A stretch of DNA of 64,000 bases from Nocardia australiensis (GTDB lineage Bacteria; Actinomycetota; Actinomycetes; Mycobacteriales; Mycobacteriaceae): assembly GCF_020733705.1 (NCBI RefSeq), contig NZ_JAJFZM010000001.1, positions 310,001-374,000 of the forward strand, read 5' to 3'. The position numbers and the translations under genes are program-made. Below the pieces are notes generated by a model, which was not told the origin of the DNA, ran no database searches, and was given only the letters and a program-made list of their open reading frames with translations. Below, piece by piece: positions 62,772-64,000 of the stretch (position 1 is its first letter; each line of letters starts with the position of its first letter).

Positions 62772-63745
62772 AGTTCGACCGCGTCGCGCCGGGCGAATCG
62801 AAGCTGCAGCAGGGTCGCCACGAAGAGGATCGCGAAGATCACCCAGGCCAGCGCCGCCGCGTAACCGACCTCGTAGAAGCCGAAGGCGTTCTGGAACAGC
62901 ATGATTCCGAGCAGATAGGTTCCGGTCTCGGGTCCCCCGTTGCCGCCGGTCAAGGCGTATGCCTGATCGAACGCCTGCACGGTGCTGATGATGGTGATCA
63001 CGAAGACGAACGACAGCGGACCGCGAATCAGTGGCACGGTGATCGACCGGAATCGCCGCAGCGCACCGGCGCCATCGATCTTGGCCGCCTCGTACAAGGT
63101 CTCCGGAACTCCCTGCATGGCGGCGAGCAGGATGACCGTCACGAACGGCACACTCTTCCATACGGTCACGACGCTGAGCGATACCAGCGCCCAGTCCGGA
63201 TCCGTCAGCCATGGCACCGGATCAATGCCGACCCAGCCGAGCATGATGTTGAGCAGCCCGTCGTCGGTGGTGAAGATGAACCGCCACACCACGGCCATGG
63301 CAACCGTCGAAGCCACCAGCGGCAGGAACGCGATCGTTCGAAAGATCCCTATACCGGCCAGCTTTCGATTCAGAACCGCCGCGACCGCCAGCCCGATCAG
63401 CACCGTCGGCACCAGCGTCAGCACAGTGAACACCGCGGTATTGCGCACCGCGATCGCGAACAACGGATCCGCCCCGAACAGCCGCCGATAGTTCGCCAGC
63501 CCCACAAACCGCGGCGGACTGAACAGATCCCACGCGTGAAAACTCAAATACAAAGAAAACCCCAGCGGAAAAAGCAAAAACACCCCCACTGCCACCAAAT
63601 TGGGCGCCACGAACAACCACCCATCCCGCTCCCGCCGACGCGCCAACCGCCCCCGCCCCGTGAGTGCCACAGCACGGAGAGTCCTTCTCGGCGTTTGCCA
63701 CGGCCATGTGCCACTCGACGAACGATCGCGTGGGGTGGTGGTCAT
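62768..63745 (-). CDS. Carbohydrate ABC transporter permease 1 (UgpA/MalF-like)
   Basis: A 325-residue CUT1 permease. After a basic N-terminus, the first helix starts at about residue 42 (GWLFVAPNLVAVGVFLLFPLGFSLYLSF). The EAA loop is YEAAKIDGAGALRRFRSITVPLIRGPL. It overlaps the binding-protein gene and permease 2 by four bases each. No ATPase gene lies downstream, where AraC/VOC genes converge. Confidence 0.92.
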   Translation of the reverse strand: MTTTPRDRSSSGTWPWQTPRRTLRAVALTGRGRLARRRERDGWLFVAPNLVAVGVFLLFPLGFSLYLSFHAWDLFSPPRFVGLANYRRLFGADPLFAIAVRNTAVFTVLTLVPTVLIGLAVAAVLNRKLAGIGIFRTIAFLPLVASTVAMAVVWRFIFTTDDGLLNIMLGWVGIDPVPWLTDPDWALVSLSVVTVWKSVPFVTVILLAAMQGVPETLYEAAKIDGAGALRRFRSITVPLIRGPLSFVFVITIISTVQAFDQAYALTGGNGGPETGTYLLGIMLFQNAFGFYEVGYAAALAWVIFAILFVATLLQLRFARRDAVEL

Positions 63746-64000
63746 GTGGGCTCCAGGAGGGCGTTGATATCGGCGGCGAAGGGGCCGTTCAGGGAGGTGG
63801 CGGGGGCGGCGCCGCGCAGGACCCTGTTGGCGCCGCGTTCCAGGAGAGCGGAGACCTTGCCCCAGGCGGGGGTGATGGGGAGCGGGCGGGAATGGGCGGG
63901 GCCATCGGTGAGTACTTCGAGATTGCGGATTTCGCGGTGCGCGTCGGCGAAACCCGTTGAGCCCATGGCGGATTTCAGAGCGGGCGCGAATAGGCCGGAG
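63742..64000 (-). CDS. Carbohydrate ABC transporter substrate-binding protein, C-terminal part
   Basis: The last 85 residues of a solute-binding protein cut by the window end (frame read from 63999). PLPITPAWGKVSALLERGANRVLRG and the closing FAADINALLEP are typical of the family 1 (UgpB/MalE-like) C-terminus. Coupled to permease 1 by a four-base overlap. The signal peptide and ligand site lie outside the window. Confidence 0.82.
   Translation of the reverse strand, partial: SGLFAPALKSAMGSTGFADAHREIRNLEVLTDGPAHSRPLPITPAWGKVSALLERGANRVLRGAAPATSLNGPFAADINALLEPT

Noticed and set aside
1..64000. CRISPR array, tRNA, rRNA, insertion sequence or prophage
   Set aside because: No regularly spaced repeats, no cloverleaf with a CCA-end, no transposase, integrase or phage structural protein was seen on either strand.

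Overview
This window is high-GC actinobacterial chromosome, most likely from a Nocardia-like member of the Mycobacteriales. The evidence is gene content: mycothiol synthesis (mshB), coenzyme F420 synthesis (fbiC), phosphatidylinositol mannoside synthesis (pimE, lpqW), methylglucose lipopolysaccharide priming (gpgS), the maltose-1-phosphate/glycogen pair (glgA/glgC), the sigE-rseA-htrA-tatB block and the diaminopimelate genes. Much of the gene order matches M. tuberculosis Rv1157c to Rv1230c as I remember it, but without the PE/PPE genes found there. I see no rRNA, tRNA, CRISPR array, insertion sequence or phage module. Many genes overlap by four bases (ATGA or GTGA) and several start with GTG or TTG.

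Layout, 0-13 kb: end of an upstream gene, two tandem secreted lytic transglycosylases, mrp, a DivIVA-like membrane protein, tag, a DUF3117 microprotein, an RlmA-like methyltransferase, divergent glgA/glgC, an O-methyltransferase, then the envelope stress block sigE-rseA-htrA-tatB. 13-30 kb: an HTH protein of unknown role, an unknown gene with a perfect CRP-type site, an orphan XdhC, a left-running operon of two LOG-family proteins, fadD6, folP2 and gpgS, divergent dapE/dapD, fadD36, a TetR/MpaB-family pair, rocA, and fdxA-dapC. 30-46 kb: fbiC, a two-gene PH-domain membrane operon, an amino acid permease, lpqW-mshB, typA, a Cys/Lys-rich microprotein, phhB, pimE, and secreted or repetitive proteins of unknown function. 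46-64 kb: a tandem-repeat protein, a complete quaternary-amine (osmoprotectant) ABC transporter, an MFS/MarR pair, a glycosylation locus, ychF, a quinone oxidoreductase, AraC/VOC genes, and a carbohydrate ABC transporter cut by the window end.

The most unusual locus is 53428-58137. A GT1-type glycosyltransferase is translationally coupled to an ABC-2 export permease that has no ATPase. Divergent to them is an 852-residue protein in which a GT4 glycosyltransferase continues in frame into a complete cytochrome P450. This looks like a small system that oxidises, glycosylates and exports a lipophilic compound; the product is unknown.

Other new-looking items are a protein with 25 uninterrupted Ser-x-x triplets (44694-45089), a 58-residue Cys/Lys-rich protein (41670-41846), an internally duplicated 375-residue protein (45994-47121), and several precise operator palindromes beside regulators. 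Compared with M. tuberculosis, the segment from the Rv1209-like gene to tatB is inverted relative to its flanks.
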